Assembly: GCF_016756535.1 (NCBI RefSeq)
Contig: NZ_AP023247.1
Span: 186,001-250,000 of the forward strand
Origin: Mesorhizobium sp. 131-2-1
Lineage (GTDB): Bacteria; Pseudomonadota; Alphaproteobacteria; Rhizobiales; Rhizobiaceae
Length of the DNA: 64,000 nt
Direction: 5' to 3'
Under the pieces are notes generated by a model. That model made no database searches. It worked only from the letters and a program-made list of their open reading frames with translations, and was not told the DNA's origin. The position numbers and the translations under genes are program-made. Of the stretch, positions 23,147 through 30,076 are shown piece after piece. Positions within the stretch are counted from its first letter, which is position 1. Each line of letters starts with the position of its first letter.

Positions 23147-23570
23147 AGGCCGCTAACGTAGGAACGCCCGGCGGACGTTCCGCGAACGAAAGGAGCCAAT
23201 CTAAATCGAATGGGCGTGGGCTTACGCCTTTAGGCGGACCCTCGAATGGATTGCCGTGTTGCGCGATTGTCGGGGCGCCCCCAAGCCCTACGAGTAACCG
23301 ATCAAGCGTGCGGGAACAAAGGCACGACCCTTCGTGCCGACTGAAATTCGCGTCAGCACTATCAAGGACTATAAGGGGCCCCTTGGCATCCTATCGATTC
23401 AGACCACCGAAGGTTTCTCTGGTGTTCGCCGCTGCCGCCATCCTCAGCGTTCCAGCGTACGCTTTCCTCCACATGATCTACATCCTGTCGCAGATTCATG
23501 GCCCTTGGTGAGTGCACCTGCGTCCTCGGGAAAGATCCGTTCATCGGTGGAACGGGACGGGTCTGGGCAA
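23147..23570. other. Gene-poor stretch with degraded coding remnants
   Basis: No intact gene can be supported. A dyad GGAACG/CGTTCC (23161-23181) follows the remnant gene. A GTG-started frame at 23334 reads PTEIRVSTIKDYKGPLGILS and then loses protein character, while another frame encodes a hydrophobic end, VSLVFAAAAILSVPAYAFLH to SQIHGPW, stopping at 23511. Bases 23539-23561 repeat the end of the preceding remnant (23104-23127) with one base missing, so a second decayed copy of that gene's tail lies here. Base composition is lower in GC than the flanks. Confidence 0.45.
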
Positions 23571-23876
23571 CTAGGCACGAAGCTGCGCCCTAGCTTCCTG
23601 AGCGGCTTCGATAAGGAGGTCTAGATCGACGCTCCGCATCGGGGAGAAGTACGAATCTTCGCCTGACTGCACGCTCATACGGCACGTCCGTTCGCCATCA
23701 TCTGACTGGTAGATTTTGAACGAAACCGTGAAGTATTGGGCATTAACGTTGTACTTGGCGATAAGCTTGCGCGACCAGAACCGCCGCCAACCGTTCACCA
23801 GCGATTGAAAAACCAAGGTGCGCCCCCGCTTCCACCGGATATCGGAAGCTATCCCCCGAGCACTTGGGTCTGTCAA
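23571..23876 (-). CDS. Hypothetical protein, start uncertain
   Basis: Up to 101 residues; no family recognised. The C-terminal half looks like a genuine folded protein (AQYFTVSFKIYQSDDGERTC, then MSVQSGEDSYFSP and VDLDLLIEAAQEARAQLRA). The most upstream start is a TTG at 23876 that coincides with a promoter-like TTGACA (17-base spacer, GATAGC), so the real start is probably further in, for example TTG or GTG around LVFQSLVNGW. It borders a region of decayed genes and may itself be a fragment. Divergent from mmcB, 41 bp away. Confidence 0.4.
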   Translation of the reverse strand: MTDPSARGIASDIRWKRGRTLVFQSLVNGWRRFWSRKLIAKYNVNAQYFTVSFKIYQSDDGERTCRMSVQSGEDSYFSPMRSVDLDLLIEAAQEARAQLRA

Positions 23877-23917
23877 ATATGCAATCGCCCGGGTTCAAAC
23901 CGTGAACAAAATCTGGC

Positions 23918-24430
23918 ATGGTGCCGGCCATGCCCATCATTTCTCCGATTCCGCTCAACCCCCTGATCGACGGCCGCCAGTCGGAGCGAGCCATGCTGGT
24001 GCGGCGCGGGGTGCAGCGGCTGCTTACCGAAATGGGCGCGCATGTGCTGCCGGAGCTCTCGCTCGCCACCGGCCGGCGCGCCGACCTCGTCGCGCTCACC
24101 CGGCAGGGCGATATCTGGATCATCGAGATCAAATCCTCGATCGAGGATTTCCGCGTCGACCGCAAATGGCCCGACTATCGGCTGCATTCCGACCGCTTCT
24201 TCTTCGCCACCCATCCCGGCGTGCCGCAGGACATCTTCCCGGAGGAATGCGGCTTCATCCTCTCCGACGGCTATGGCGCCGAAATCCTGCGCGACGCGCC
24301 GGAGCACCGCATGGCGGCGGCGACGCGCAAGGCGCTGATGCTGCGGATCGCCCGGGCGGGCGCGGCACGGCTTTTGGCGGCGGAGCTTGCCGGTGTCTCG
24401 GTGCCGTCGCTGGATGGCGAGAGCGAGTAG
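23918..24430 (+). CDS. mmcB: MmcB family DNA repair protein (PD-(D/E)XK-like)
   Basis: 170-residue protein of the alphaproteobacterial MmcB family, which in Caulobacter belongs to the DNA-damage response. A nuclease-like core is visible: RADLVALTRQGDIWIIEIKS gives Asp...Glu-x-Lys, the PD-(D/E)XK metal-binding arrangement, followed by SIEDFRVDRKWPDYR. ATG 23918 and ATG 23930 (MPIISPIP) are both possible starts. It is a single gene; no SOS-type box was recognised in the short upstream gap. Enzymatic activity is inferred. Confidence 0.85.
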   Translation: MVPAMPIISPIPLNPLIDGRQSERAMLVRRGVQRLLTEMGAHVLPELSLATGRRADLVALTRQGDIWIIEIKSSIEDFRVDRKWPDYRLHSDRFFFATHPGVPQDIFPEECGFILSDGYGAEILRDAPEHRMAAATRKALMLRIARAGAARLLAAELAGVSVPSLDGESE

Positions 24431-24494
24431 GGCTGATACGGCCCGCCGGGGTCATCCTGCGACGCTGGCGCCGCCCCTCATCCCCCTGCCGGGA

Positions 24495-24520
24495 CCTTCT
24501 CCCCGTGAACGGGGAGAAGG
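24495..24520. repeat. Perfect 12-bp-arm palindrome
   Basis: CCTTCTCCCCGT and ACGGGGAGAAGG are perfect reverse complements around GA. A related half-element occurs at 37947-37971, so this is a dispersed repeat core. It lies in the 220-bp gap between mmcB and the SDR gene; without a T-run it is not a typical terminator. Confidence 0.65.
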
Positions 24521-24650
24521 GAGATAGCCTCGACCGTACTGATCGCCCGAAAAGTTTTTTGACCTCGCACCGATGATTTCCGCTGACTCCGGCTGTCCTC
24601 ATCAACAGGGGCGCCCGGATGGTCCGGCGGCCCGCAACGAGAGGTGATCC

Positions 24651-25397
24651 ATGGGATCGTTGAAAGGTCAGAATGTCGTCGTCATCGGAGGGAGCCGGGG
24701 TGTCGGCCGCTCGATCGTGGAAGCAGCGCTTGGCGAAGGGGCAACGGTGCTTGCCGTCGCCCGTGGCGCCGCGGACCTGAAACAGCTTGCCTGGGAGAAG
24801 CCCGGCGTGAAGACGCTGGCGGTCGACGCGACGGACGAGAGCGCGCCCGAAGCCGTTTTCGGCGCGCTTGCGCCGGACGTGCTGGTGGTCTCGGCGGGCG
24901 CGCTTGCCCCGACCGTGCCGGTGCAGGAGCAGAGCTGGGAGGTGTTCTCGGCAAACTGGGACATGGACGTCAAGGCGTCGTTCCTGTTCTGCAGGGCCGC
25001 GCTCCAGGGCCGGCTCAAGCCGGGGAGCCGGGTGGTGCTGATCTCCAGCGGGGCGGCCATGACCGGAGGCCCGCCGAATTCCGGCGGTTATTCCGGCGCG
25101 AAGCGCATGCAGATATTCCTGGCCGGCCACAGCCAGAAGGAAGCGGACCGGTTGGGCCTCGGCCTGCGCTTCATGGCGCTGTCGCCGGCCCGCATCATGC
25201 CAGGCACCGGCGTCGGCGATCGCGGCATCGACAGCATTTCGGCCTATATGGGCATCCGCCCGGCGGACTTCCTCGCCAGCATGACCGACATGCAGAGCCC
25301 GGCCGATGTCGGGCGCGCGGTGGTTCAGCTCGCCACCGCGAAGCAGCAAGGCAGTTCCTTCCTGGTGAGTGGCGCCGGACTTGCGGCGGCGGCATGA
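24651..25397 (+). CDS. Short-chain dehydrogenase/reductase
   Basis: NAD(P)-dependent oxidoreductase of 248 residues. The nucleotide-binding motif is GGSRGVGRS (TGxxxGxG type), followed by the NAG-equivalent VSAGAL, the catalytic Ser in VVLISSGAA and the YxxxK pair in YSGAKRMQ. Substrate unknown. A good ribosome site (gagaggtgatcc) precedes the ATG. The ECF sigma gene starts 42 bp downstream on the same strand, so the enzyme may be a target or partner of that sigma factor. Confidence 0.9.
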   Translation: MGSLKGQNVVVIGGSRGVGRSIVEAALGEGATVLAVARGAADLKQLAWEKPGVKTLAVDATDESAPEAVFGALAPDVLVVSAGALAPTVPVQEQSWEVFSANWDMDVKASFLFCRAALQGRLKPGSRVVLISSGAAMTGGPPNSGGYSGAKRMQIFLAGHSQKEADRLGLGLRFMALSPARIMPGTGVGDRGIDSISAYMGIRPADFLASMTDMQSPADVGRAVVQLATAKQQGSSFLVSGAGLAAAA

Positions 25398-25439
25398 GGC
25401 GCGCAGGATGCCGGCCGAACTCAACCCCGCAGGCTCCGC

Positions 25440-26474
25440 ATGACAGACGCTCCCGGCGCTTCTGAGCCATTGGGCCGGCCAGGCCAGCCGATCCTCGATC
25501 GGCTGGCCTTCGAGCGCTTGACCGTGGCCCATCGCCGCGAGCTCAAGCTGCACTGCTACCGGATGATGGGTTCGCTCAACGAGGCCGAGGACCTCGTCCA
25601 GGACACTTTCCTCAAGGCATGGCGCGCAAGGTCGCAATTCGGCGGGCGGGGCTCTCCTCGCGGCTGGCTCTACAGCATCGCTACCAACAGCTGCCTCAAC
25701 GCCATCAAGGCGAGAGCGGCGGCGCGCCGCATTCTCGAACTGCCCCGACAGCCGCCCTCCGACGGGCCGGCAGCAGACGGGCCCGCCGCCGAGCTTGCCT
25801 GGCTGGAGCCTTATCCGGACACCGAGCTTCCGGACCTCGCCGACGACGAGCCCGGTCCGGAGGCGCGCTACGAGGCGCGCGAGGCCGTACAGCTCGCCTT
25901 TGTCGCGGCGATCCAGCTTCTGCCGCCCCGGCAACGGGCCGCGCTTTTGCTTTGCGATGTGCTGGGATGGTCGGCGATCGAGACGGCGCAATTGCTGGGC
26001 GGGTCGACCGCCTCGATCAACAGCGCCCTGCAGCGCGCCCGCGCGACGCTTGGTGAACGATACGCTGAGGGCCGCCCCCTGCAACGGGTGCAGCCCAGTC
26101 CGGAAGAGGGCCTGCTGCTCGAACGCTACATGCGGGCCTGGCAGACCGACAATCTCGACGGCCTCGTCGAGCTGCTGCGGGAGGACGCCAGCTATCACAT
26201 GCCGCCATGGCGGGAATGGTACCGAGGACGCAAGGCGATCGGTGCTTTCCTGGGGACGGTCTGGGGCAATTTTGCCGGCTATCGCACGGTGGCGACAAGG
26301 GCCAACGGCCATCCCGCCGTCGGGGTCTACGCGTTGAGCCATCAGGATCAGGTCTGGCGGCCCCACTCGCTGCATGTCATCGAGCCCGCCGACAGCGCGA
26401 TCGCTTGCCTGACGATCTATGTGCCGCCGCTCGGACCTAAACTGTTTGCGGCCTTCGGACTGCCGCCGATCTAG
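25440..26474 (+). CDS. ECF sigma factor with C-terminal SnoaL-like domain
   Basis: 344-residue sigma-70 family factor. Sigma region 2 is at about 20-95 ([31 protein letters not shown]) and region 4 at about 148-205 ([40 protein letters not shown]). The last 120 residues ([39 protein letters not shown]) form an NTF2/SnoaL-like domain. This matches ECF groups that carry a C-terminal domain as built-in control in place of an anti-sigma factor; no anti-sigma gene is adjacent. The stop codon overlaps that of the convergent nhaA gene by four bases (CTAG). Confidence 0.9.
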   Translation: MTDAPGASEPLGRPGQPILDRLAFERLTVAHRRELKLHCYRMMGSLNEAEDLVQDTFLKAWRARSQFGGRGSPRGWLYSIATNSCLNAIKARAAARRILELPRQPPSDGPAADGPAAELAWLEPYPDTELPDLADDEPGPEARYEAREAVQLAFVAAIQLLPPRQRAALLLCDVLGWSAIETAQLLGGSTASINSALQRARATLGERYAEGRPLQRVQPSPEEGLLLERYMRAWQTDNLDGLVELLREDASYHMPPWREWYRGRKAIGAFLGTVWGNFAGYRTVATRANGHPAVGVYALSHQDQVWRPHSLHVIEPADSAIACLTIYVPPLGPKLFAAFGLPPI

Positions 26475-27658
26475 TCTTCGTCCGCCTCGTCCCCCACCGC
26501 CGGCGCGATGAGCAGCACCGCCGCGCCGAGCAGCGCGGCGACCAGCGAGCCGGCGAGGATGCCGACCTTGACCGCGTCCTGGAGTGCGGCATCGCTGGCA
26601 AAGGCGAGCAGGCCGATGAACAGGCTCATGGTGAAGCCGATGCCGCACAGCAGCGAAATGCCGATCATGTGCAGCCAGCCGGCATTGACCGGCAGGTCGG
26701 CGAGGCCGAGCCGGATGGCGAGCGCGGAAGAGCCGAAGACGCCGACCAGCTTGCCCAGCACCAGGCCAGCGGTGACGCCCAGCGTCAGCGGCTCGACCAG
26801 GGCGGCCATGCTCAGGCCGGCAAGCGATACGCCGGCATTGGCGAAGCCGAAGATCGGGATGACGAAGAAGGGCACGAGCTTGTGCAGGCCGTGCTCCAGC
26901 CGGTGCAGCGGCGAATGCTCGAGGTCGTGGCTGATGCCGGCGGCGCGCTCGAGTGGGATGGTGAGCGCCAGCGCCACGCCGGCCAGCGTGGCGTGCACGC
27001 CCGATTTCAGCACCAACACCCAGAGCACGGCGCCGAGCACGAGATAGGGGATCAGGGTCATCACCCGCATGCGGTTGAGAACGACGAGCGCGGCGATGAC
27101 CGCGAAGGCGGCGCCGAGATAGGCGAGCGACAGGCCGCTGGTGTAGAACAGCGCGATGATGATGACGGCGCCGAGATCGTCGATGATGGCGAGCGCGGTG
27201 AGGAAGATCTTGAGCGAGGCCGGCACGCGATTGCCGAGCAGCGACAGCACGCCGAGCGCGAAGGCGATGTCGGTGGCGGTCGGGATCGCCCAGCCGGAGA
27301 GCGCGGCGGAATTGTCCCTGTTGATGGCGACATAGACCAGCGCCGGCACCACCATGCCGCCGGCGGCGGCGATGCCGGGCAGCACGCGGCGCGGCCAGGT
27401 CGAAAGCTGGCCGTCCAGCATCTCGCGCTTGATCTCCAGGCCGACCAGCAGGAAGAACACCGCCATCAGCCCGTCATTGACCCAGTGCGCGACGCTGAGC
27501 GGCCCGAGATAGGCGTGGAGCGCGGCGAAGTAGGCTTCGGCGAGCGGCGAGTTGGCGACGATCAGCGCAAGCGCCGCCGCCACCATCAGGATGATGCCGC
27601 CGGCCGCCTCGCCGTCGAGGAATTCGCGGAAGATGGATTTTGGCCGCTCGTCCCGCAT
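26471..27658 (-). CDS. nhaA: Na+/H+ antiporter NhaA
   Basis: Exchanges internal Na+ (or Li+) for external H+ and supports pH and salt homeostasis. 395 residues with about 12 membrane segments. The ion-binding Asp pair is present in [11 protein letters not shown] (Asp160, Asp161) and the conserved Asp in [15 protein letters not shown] (Asp130). The pH-sensor-like segment [16 protein letters not shown] is intact. Single gene, convergent with the ECF sigma gene and followed upstream by a repeat-filled gap. Confidence 0.96.
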   Translation of the reverse strand: MRDERPKSIFREFLDGEAAGGIILMVAAALALIVANSPLAEAYFAALHAYLGPLSVAHWVNDGLMAVFFLLVGLEIKREMLDGQLSTWPRRVLPGIAAAGGMVVPALVYVAINRDNSAALSGWAIPTATDIAFALGVLSLLGNRVPASLKIFLTALAIIDDLGAVIIIALFYTSGLSLAYLGAAFAVIAALVVLNRMRVMTLIPYLVLGAVLWVLVLKSGVHATLAGVALALTIPLERAAGISHDLEHSPLHRLEHGLHKLVPFFVIPIFGFANAGVSLAGLSMAALVEPLTLGVTAGLVLGKLVGVFGSSALAIRLGLADLPVNAGWLHMIGISLLCGIGFTMSLFIGLLAFASDAALQDAVKVGILAGSLVAALLGAAVLLIAPAVGDEADED

Positions 27659-27770
27659 GTACCCTCCGTTGCCGACTGTCAGCCGGCGCTATTCATGATG
27701 ATGCTCAAGCGTCGCCGATGACGCAAGGCGCGCTTGGTACGTCGGAAATTGGCCGAGACGCCCGTCGCTT

Positions 27771-27953
27771 CGTCATCCTGGGGCGGAGCAAGGAGCGAAG
27801 CGACGCAGCGCAGACCCCAGGATCCATGCCGTGACTTCAGAGCGCTGCTGCGGTGCAGTATTTTGCGCCGTTTGCATTCTCCGGCTGAGGTAACGGCATG
27901 GATCCCAGGGTCTCCGCGACGGAGCTTCGCTCCTGCTTCGCCCTGGGATGACG
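27771..27953. repeat. Long imperfect inverted repeat, about 60-bp arms
   Basis: The left arm (27771-27832) and right arm (27892-27953) are about 85% reverse-complementary; both carry the GTCATCC...GGATCCATGCCGT pattern. They flank about 60 bp of loop. This fills most of the 352-bp gap between nhaA and actR, in which I see no gene. Elements with this sequence flavour are typical of intergenic repeats in Mesorhizobium-like genomes. Confidence 0.7.
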
Positions 27954-28010
27954 ACGTTGGGGGCTTTCGCCAATTGTGAAGCTTGCGACGGCTCCTCCAA
28001 CGATGCTCCG

Positions 28011-28574
28011 TCAGCGCGGCGCGCGCTTGGCGAGGATCCGCTGCAGCGTGCGGCGGTGCATGTTGAGCCGGCGTGCGGTTTCCGAGACGTTGCGGTCGCA
28101 CATTTCGTAAACGCGCTGGATGTGTTCCCAGCGCACGCGGTCGGCCGACATCGGGTTTTCCGGCGGAGCGGCGCGCTCGCCAGAAGTGCGGGTGAGCGCG
28201 GCGAAGACGTCGTCGGCGTCGGCGGGCTTGGAGAGATAGTCGATGGCGCCGAGCTTCACCGCGGTGACGGCGGTGGCGATGTTGCCGTAGCCGGTGAGGA
28301 TGACGGCGCGGGCGTCGTCGCGCTTCTCGCGAATGGCGGCGATGACGTCGAGGCCGTTGCCGTCGCCGAGCCGCATGTCGACCACGGCATAGGCCGGCGG
28401 ATGGGCGCGCGCCCTGGCGACCGCCTCCTCGACGCTCTCGGCCGTCTCGACGACGAAGCCCCTGGTTTCCATGGCGCGGGCGAGCCGGGTCAGGAACGGC
28501 TTGTCGTCGTCGACGATCAGCAGCGAGGTGTCCTCGCCCTCAACCATTGCGCCAGTCGTTTCGTCTCCACTCAT
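28011..28574 (-). CDS. actR: Response regulator ActR (RegA/PrrA family)
   Basis: Redox/acid response regulator partnered by ActS. Start at ATG 28574 (MSGDETTGAM) gives 187 residues, the family norm; an upstream in-frame ATG at 28637 would add 21. The receiver domain has acidic residues SLLIVDDDKPF, the phospho-acceptor Asp66 in VVDMRLGDG and Lys in YLSKPAD. The Fis-type DNA-binding helix is NVSETARRLNMHRRTLQRIL at the C-terminus, nearly invariant in RegA/ActR. It lies 119 bp downstream of actS on the same strand. In rhizobia it controls low-pH tolerance, carbon fixation and respiratory genes. Confidence 0.94.
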   Translation of the reverse strand: MSGDETTGAMVEGEDTSLLIVDDDKPFLTRLARAMETRGFVVETAESVEEAVARARAHPPAYAVVDMRLGDGNGLDVIAAIREKRDDARAVILTGYGNIATAVTAVKLGAIDYLSKPADADDVFAALTRTSGERAAPPENPMSADRVRWEHIQRVYEMCDRNVSETARRLNMHRRTLQRILAKRAPR

Positions 28575-28693
28575 GGTGTCCAGAATTCCTGCTGCCTTAA
28601 GTTTACGCAGATACAGTCCCGCGCCACTATTGTCCAATTTTTAGGGCCTGCAACCGGCTCCGATGAGGCCACTAAGCAGGTTAAAGCGTGGTT

Positions 28694-30016
28694 TCAGGCG
28701 GTGTCGAACATGCTCGAAGACGATTCGGGGTTGAGAAAGACGCCGCGTGGCCAGGATATCTGCACCACGGCGCCCTCGCCCAGCCCGCTCGAATTGCGGA
28801 AATCGAGCGTGGCGCCGGAACGCTCCAGCAAGGTCTTGGCAATGAACAGGCCGAGGCCGAGGCCGCCGCCGGCCTCTGTGCCCTGCCGCGTCGACATATA
28901 GGGTTCGCCGATGCGGTCGATGATCTCCGGCGGGAAGCCCGGCCCGTCATCGATTATCGAAAAGGTAACTTCGGCGTCGTCCCAGCTCCAGCTGACAGTC
29001 ACGGTCTTGCGGGCGAAGTCGACGGCGTTCTCGACCAGATTGCCGAGACCGTAGATGACGCCTGGATTGCGCCGTCCGACCGGCTCGGGGCCGATGCGCT
29101 CGCCCGGCCGCAGCTTGATCGAGATGCCGAAATCGCGGTGCGGTGCGGTCACCTCCTCGACCAACGAGGTCAGCGGCAGACGCGACAGATGCGCCTCGCC
29201 CTCGGGAGACAGGCTGGTCAGCCGCTTCAGGATCTCGCGGCAGCGCTCGCTCTGCGAGCGCAGCAGCTTCACGTCCTCGGCAAATTTCCGGTCCTCACCG
29301 AGCGCCTTCTCCATCTCCTTGGCGACCAGCGTGATGGTGGCAAGCGGCGTGCCGAGCTCATGCGCGGCTGCGGCCGCGAGCCCGTCAAGAGCGGAGAGAT
29401 GCTGCTCGCGCTGCAGCACCAGCTCGGTGGCGGCGAGCGCGTTGGCAAGCAGGCGCGCTTCCTCGGCGACGCGGAAGGCGTAGATGGCGGTGAAGGCGAT
29501 CGAGGCGAACACCGCCATCCACATGCCGGCGACGTAGATGAAGGGCATCTCCAGCGGCGCGCCCTCGTACCAGGGCAGCGGCTGGTGGAAGAAGACCAGC
29601 AGCGTGGCCGCCACCATGACCAGCGCCCCTAGCACCGCTGTGAGGCGCAGCGGCAGCGACGCCGCCGAGATGACGACGGGCACGGAAAGCAGCACCGAGA
29701 ACGGGTTGGTGAGACCGCCGGTCATGTAGAGCAGGCCGGCAAGCTGCAAGCTGTCGACGGTGAGGATGGCGAAGGCCGAGAGCGGGGTGAGCCGGTGTGC
29801 CGCCGGGTAACGGAAGGTCAGCCACAGGTTCATCCAGGCCGAGCAGGCGATCAGCGCGAAGCACATGCTGACGGACAACGGGAATTTCAGCCCGTAGGCG
29901 ACGACGAGCACCGTCAGGCTCTGGCCGACGATGGCCAGCCAGCGCAGCCGGATCAGCGTGTTGAGGCGCAGCCGCTGGCTTTGCTGGAAATCTGGTGAAC
30001 GCAGTATGTTGATCAT
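28694..30016 (-). CDS. actS: Sensor histidine kinase ActS (RegB/PrrB family)
   Basis: Membrane redox sensor, 440 residues, six N-terminal membrane segments within residues 25-180. The quinone-binding heptapeptide region GGLTNPF is at 100-106. The phospho-acceptor is His219 in AAAHELGTPLATI, and the redox-active cysteine of the RegB family is present as Cys259 in SERCREIL. The ATP-binding domain has NLVENAVDFA, IDDGPGFP and GGLGLGLFIAK. It is followed by actR. The order kinase-then-regulator on one strand matches other rhizobia. Confidence 0.94.
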   Translation of the reverse strand: MINILRSPDFQQSQRLRLNTLIRLRWLAIVGQSLTVLVVAYGLKFPLSVSMCFALIACSAWMNLWLTFRYPAAHRLTPLSAFAILTVDSLQLAGLLYMTGGLTNPFSVLLSVPVVISAASLPLRLTAVLGALVMVAATLLVFFHQPLPWYEGAPLEMPFIYVAGMWMAVFASIAFTAIYAFRVAEEARLLANALAATELVLQREQHLSALDGLAAAAAHELGTPLATITLVAKEMEKALGEDRKFAEDVKLLRSQSERCREILKRLTSLSPEGEAHLSRLPLTSLVEEVTAPHRDFGISIKLRPGERIGPEPVGRRNPGVIYGLGNLVENAVDFARKTVTVSWSWDDAEVTFSIIDDGPGFPPEIIDRIGEPYMSTRQGTEAGGGLGLGLFIAKTLLERSGATLDFRNSSGLGEGAVVQISWPRGVFLNPESSSSMFDTA

Positions 30017-30076
30017 GACGAGCGACTATAGCCGGGAAAAGACGATGGGGTGACTACCATGTTTCGATGCCTGCCC

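Noticed and set aside
22800-23900. A genomic island with an att site
   Set aside because: No integrase, tRNA or direct-repeat ends are visible; only lower GC and broken genes support foreign origin.
23880-23910. A T-arm-like GGGTTCAAACC stretch suggesting a tRNA
   Set aside because: The flanking bases do not form the T stem and no anticodon or acceptor arm is found, so no tRNA is called.
24255-26648. A very long minus-strand open frame (about 800 codons) opposite mmcB, SDR and the sigma gene
   Set aside because: Its translation is rich in Arg/Gly/Ala without any domain, and the plus-strand genes have clear motifs; it is a GC-rich shadow.
27659-28010. Small coding frames inside the nhaA/actR gap
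   Set aside because: They fall within the inverted repeat and encode low-complexity Arg/Pro/Ser-rich strings.
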